Shown piece by piece: positions 60,309 to 64,000 of a stretch of DNA of 64,000 nt. This stretch comes from Pholiota molesta. Lineage: Eukaryota; Basidiomycota; Agaricomycetes; Agaricales; Strophariaceae. Positions within the stretch are counted from its first letter, which is position 1. Each line of letters begins with the position of its first letter. The stretch covers positions 186,001 through 250,000 of the forward strand of contig JACGCK010000049.1 in NCBI GenBank assembly GCA_014925825.1. The letters are read 5' to 3'. Both the position numbers and the translations under genes were made by a program. The notes under the pieces were generated by a model. That model ran no database searches. It was not told the origin of the DNA and saw only the letters and a list, made by a program, of their open reading frames with translations.

Positions 60309-62825
60309 GAGAGTCAAGAACAAGAAAAGTATGGCAAGACCCAGGCAGCGTTGAAATTTTGGAGACAAAGAGCGAGAGAAGATAAGCGGCCGAAGCAAGA
60401 CCACCCTTTAGCTGTCTGAGTTTTGGCTCGCGTGGTGGGATTCCCAGTTAAAATTCGCCACCGCCAACCTGCCAAATGTCAAACTATATCCTTCCGGTCA
60501 CATTAAGTGTGTACATATGTACGTAGTGTCGACACAGAGCGCTGACTCTCTTCGACATAGAACACTAGTGGAGGCACTCCGTTGGAGTTCAAGGGAGTCC
60601 CTGAAAGCCGCTTATGAGGTACAGTATGTTTGAATCCTCGTATTGAAGGGCCGACTGGACATCCATGTACGTAGCCTTCGTGTCAAGCATACGACAATAG
60701 GTACACATAATGAGGTGTTTCCAGAATTCTGTAGATAGACCTCGTATTTACGATGATCACCGCACCGAAAATCACGCACAGACGATGTGGATATACAATA
60801 TGGTGGAAAATCTCCATACAGGTGGGCCGCGCACTGAATAGAGTACTAAGTCCACGCATCGTACACGAACCCAGCAGCTAGGGGCCTTTCAGGAGGCCCT
60901 TGCAGGTCCGAAATGTAGACGATAAGATCCTGGATCCAGCAGCAGCGCAGATCGCTGTTATTTCAGCCCTCGTCAATCATTCCGGCTTCCATGTCACTTC
61001 ATCAAAAGTTCCAAACCCAGTAGAGTAGCGTTCAGCGTGCCCCTACTGAATACATATCGCGGCAGTCAAGTTTACAGTTTGGGTGCGGCCTAGTTCTCAG
61101 AATTTCGTCGATTATTAGGAGCTTTTCCGGCCACAGCGCCAGCCTGAGAATGGAGAAAGAGCACTCAGCAGGAAGATTGAAGCTAGGAAGGACGAAAGCA
61201 GGTCCAAATTTGACGTTCAACCAGCGAGCGTCCCTGAATCACAGATGCCATCATGTTTGGCCTTGTTGTTCTGCGCCTTCCGCACGTACTTAGAAATTAA
61301 AAGTCGCGTTCTGTTTTTGGCCTTCTTCTTTCCTTTCCATGTCGTCTAACTTGTCATTAAACCTCGCGAGCTTTAGCGCTTTCGCTCGCAATTACCGAGC
61401 ATGAGCTCGACAAGATTTCTTTTAACCTCTGTCCAAGCCCATTACGCAAATCTCTGCTACTAATCGGTCGCGCCACCGCCAGGTTTCAGCGCGCTGCCTG
61501 AGAATGGATCTGAATGAGGAGTGCAAAGTTACTTTTGCTCGCCGGATTGACCATATGTTCGTGTCCTTTAGGCTCTTATACCCCTTCGCGCTATCCGAGA
61601 TTCGCACAAATCCTCCGGCAGTCCAGGAGCCGAGTTCGAAAGGAATCGTATCCTTAAGTACACCTTGACATTGACAGCGTCCCCCGTCCCTTGGCAGTGG
61701 AAGTCTCACAAAAGGCTGCCTTCGCGGCCGTACGAATCGTGGAAATTTGTATTCGAGAACGCGGCGTGATGACTGGTGGACGATGTTAAACTTGGAGAAT
61801 TTATGCGCCGCTGTTCATGCGTAGCAAACTCGTTTGCCACCGTCGGAAGACCTTTTGGCTGTGCAGTACTGACTGATAAGACGATGTTCCTTGAGCAGCG
61901 CGTTTAGGTCACCCAGGGGCTTTTTTTTGGAGCAGCACCAGCGTTGATCGATACGTGAGCTTTTATTTATTTATTTTAGTTTTGAAGCGTTAACTGAATG
62001 AAGCGAGAGCCTGGACCTCTAATGTGGGAATTCATACGTACGAGGGTCTTTCCAAGTGAGCTTCAAGTTGAAGCGCCCTAGCGAAGGTACAATGCGAGCA
62101 ATGATTTTTCCGAGCCGCCGAACGCGATACCTAAGAGCTGACGAAGACATAGAATGGCGGCGAAATTGTCAGCAAAATTTCCAAGCTTGATGGATATTAA
62201 ATCACTCATGGAACCCACATACCATGGCAATACTGTCCTAGCGTTCTGTAGCCACTGCTGCCGCTGAACTTTGAAGAGCGCTGCGCAGCGCTGAGCGCGT
62301 AATTACGCGCGGCCGCGTGTGCGTGTTCATTGATATTCCGAATCCCGAGAGCGTGACTATTTCGGCGGGTCCACAAGCATCGATCATCCGTGACACTAGT
62401 AGTAGCTTGGCGAAGCCTCGGAATGTTCAATGGCGAACGCGTGTTTGAAAATAACGCAGTAAGGCCGACAAGCGGCATCGCCCGCTACCCATGACCGCGT
62501 TCTGAGACGAATCTCTTTAAGATAGATTCCATATTACTTACATTGAATTACTGATACAAAAAAGTCACAAAAATATTGCAGACATTTAATGTAAAAAAAC
62601 CAGGGATTCTTGGCCAATCGATACCTGCGTATAGATTCTGAGATATAGATTTATAATGCATCCAAGGAAGAGAGGATTCTTAGTTTTTCGGTGCTTAATT
62701 GTGCTTAGGGTTGAACATTGAAATTGAGAGTGGACAAAGATTCGGGCAGGCGTGCGTACTGATCAGTGTTCAAACGCCAACGCCAGTGCTCAGCGCACGC
62801 AGCGAATGAAAAACAGCGAACGACC

Positions 62826-62897
62826 GCCACATTGAAATATCCCACAAGTTTTAAAATTTAAGGCGGCCCCAAATCCTCTACCTATCGGTAGCGGGAA
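62826..62897. repeat. Direct repeat with hairpin, copy 1
   Basis: About 72 bp related to 63006-63076: both begin GCCACAT, share CAAGTTTT and the block CCTCTACCTA with CGGTAGCGGGAAT. The inner CTACC...GGTAG can pair as a hairpin; its loop is TATC here and TAAC in copy 2, so the arms are kept while the loop varies. Confidence 0.6.
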
Positions 62898-63005
62898 TAG
62901 CAATAGCCAAAGAGCCATCGATATTGACGATACGAAAGCAAGGGCACAGGTGAGAAAATCGGAGATATAAAAAGGGCTTGATTTGGAAACTTGTTGATAT
63001 GCACT

Positions 63006-63076
63006 GCCACATAAAATTCCCCGCAAGTTTTGATAAATTAAACGCACTAAGACCCTCTACCTAACGGTAGCGGGAA
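63006..63076. repeat. Direct repeat with hairpin, copy 2
   Basis: Second copy, 180 bp to the right, as described for copy 1. Its end is followed by a pyrimidine-rich stretch (TTCTTGTCTTTCTTTCC). Confidence 0.6.
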
Positions 63077-63894
63077 TTTCTTGTCTTTCTTTCCAACCAC
63101 GACCATCCTACTCGCTTCTCGTACCTTCAGCAATTTCTCAGATCTCAGATCTCAGCATCCACTTATGATCGAATATCTCGACACCCATGATTCTACGTTA
63201 TAACCAGCATCTGGCTCCTTATCGGGCCGCCAATGGTTAGGCAGCTCTCGTCCGACAGGACCCAGATACCTGCCGTTGAGGTATCTACTTGCGCTCATCT
63301 TGATATGGATTTCGCCGTCCTATGCATGCATGTTCTATGGCTTTTCTGCATGAAGCGATATTCTATTGACGCGCCGTGCGTTGAAATCTGCTTTGGTCTC
63401 ACTTGATGCCTAATATCTAAGTGGGCTAGCTCTCTCTGCTCATAGTGTTCTTCCTCGCGTCCGTTCTCTTATCGTCGGGGCTGGTACGCCATAATCTGTG
63501 ATGTTCATCAGCGCTCTGCAAGCAGTGGCACGACACGCATCAAGAACCAGCCAAACGAACATCGTCCAATCATTGAAAAAAAGAGATTATCCTTTGGTGA
63601 TTTAATTTGGTATTCGCGCTCCGCCTTTCATGGCGCTTACATGTAAGCGCCTTCTCCGCACCGGTTTTTGACCCTGTTTCGAGCACTTTTTGCGGTGCGA
63701 GCTGATGGTTATCAGGCCTACACGTGATCCCTCTGTTCTCACCCCACCGAACCTCTGAACATTTTGGGTCATAAAGGTTGCACAAAAGCTTAAATGCCTC
63801 GAGGCATGACTCGACGCTTCCCGAGCCTTCGTTCTCCCAACTGAATAGGCCCTTCCTCCCCCCCCTCTTCGTCGCCGATCATCCTTTGGGGACT

Positions 63895-64000
63895 ATGTGC
63901 GCGCTCAACGAGGACATCTTGCGTCACATCGTGGACTATCTTCCTGATGAGACGCTCAATAGGATCAATGGCTCGCATTCCGTGTTCTATCAGGCATGGA
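63895..64000 (+). CDS. F-box-like protein, 5' part only
   Basis: An ATG at 63895 opens MCALNEDILRHIVDYLPDET followed by LNRINGSHSVFYQAW and runs off the window. The LNEDILRHIVDYLP pattern matches the N-terminal F-box-like helix of many agaricomycete proteins. Nothing can be said about the remainder. Confidence 0.6.
   Translation, partial: MCALNEDILRHIVDYLPDETLNRINGSHSVFYQAW

Larger units (their letters stand above)
60309..63894. other. 3.6 kb gene-poor region
   Basis: No gene with support: the longest frames (95 codons, 61422-61709 minus; 90 codons, 62206-62478 minus) lack motifs and splice context. Contains poly-T/ATTT runs near 61921-61977 and the duplicated repeat at 62826 and 63006. Possibly old transposon remains, but no coding domain or terminal repeats are recognisable. 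Confidence 0.45.

Overview
The window is nuclear DNA of a filamentous basidiomycete, most likely an agaricomycete. Genes are dense and on both strands, and are cut by many short introns (about 45-70 nt, GT...AG). Several encoded families are typical of mushroom-forming fungi: HET-domain proteins, PLL-like propeller lectins, isoprenylcysteine methyltransferase-like proteins, F-box/LRR-like proteins and serine/proline-rich regulators. I recognise no tRNA, rRNA, complete transposon, virus or CRISPR. All gene models are splice models made by eye; most add up to an exact multiple of three.

Left part (1-22 kb): a seven-helix-type membrane protein (-), a single-pass membrane protein (+), two tandem paralogous two-finger C2H2 proteins (-) with duplicated promoters, a VHS-GAT sorting adaptor (-), a GDSL/CE16-type esterase (-), an isoprenylcysteine methyltransferase-like protein (+) and the bifunctional arginine enzyme ARG5,6 (+). 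Conserved genes here are repeatedly interrupted by single-base frameshifts, usually in homopolymers. This looks like residual sequence error rather than gene death.

Middle part (22-47 kb): a very large RING-H2 protein (-), an F-box/LRR-like protein (+), the E2 enzyme UBC13 (-) with a stray copy of one of its exon borders nearby, a BEM46/ABHD13-like hydrolase (+), a duplicated pair of PLL-like lectins (-) that flank a proline-rich nuclear protein (-) and a HET-domain protein (+), a small secreted protein (+) and a serine/proline-rich disordered protein (-).

Right part (47-64 kb): calcineurin A (+), elongin C (-), a 914-residue protein ending in nearly identical TPR repeats (-), an O-methyltransferase with a very long disordered tail (-), a 3.6 kb gene-poor stretch with a duplicated hairpin-bearing repeat, and the start of an F-box-like gene at the right edge (+).

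Functional themes: ubiquitin signalling (RING-H2, F-box-like proteins, UBC13, elongin C), arginine biosynthesis with a Gcn4/Cpc1-type site in front, calcium signalling (calcineurin), and possible self/non-self recognition or defence (HET protein between two lectins; TPR protein with homogenised repeats). The last theme is inference from family and layout.
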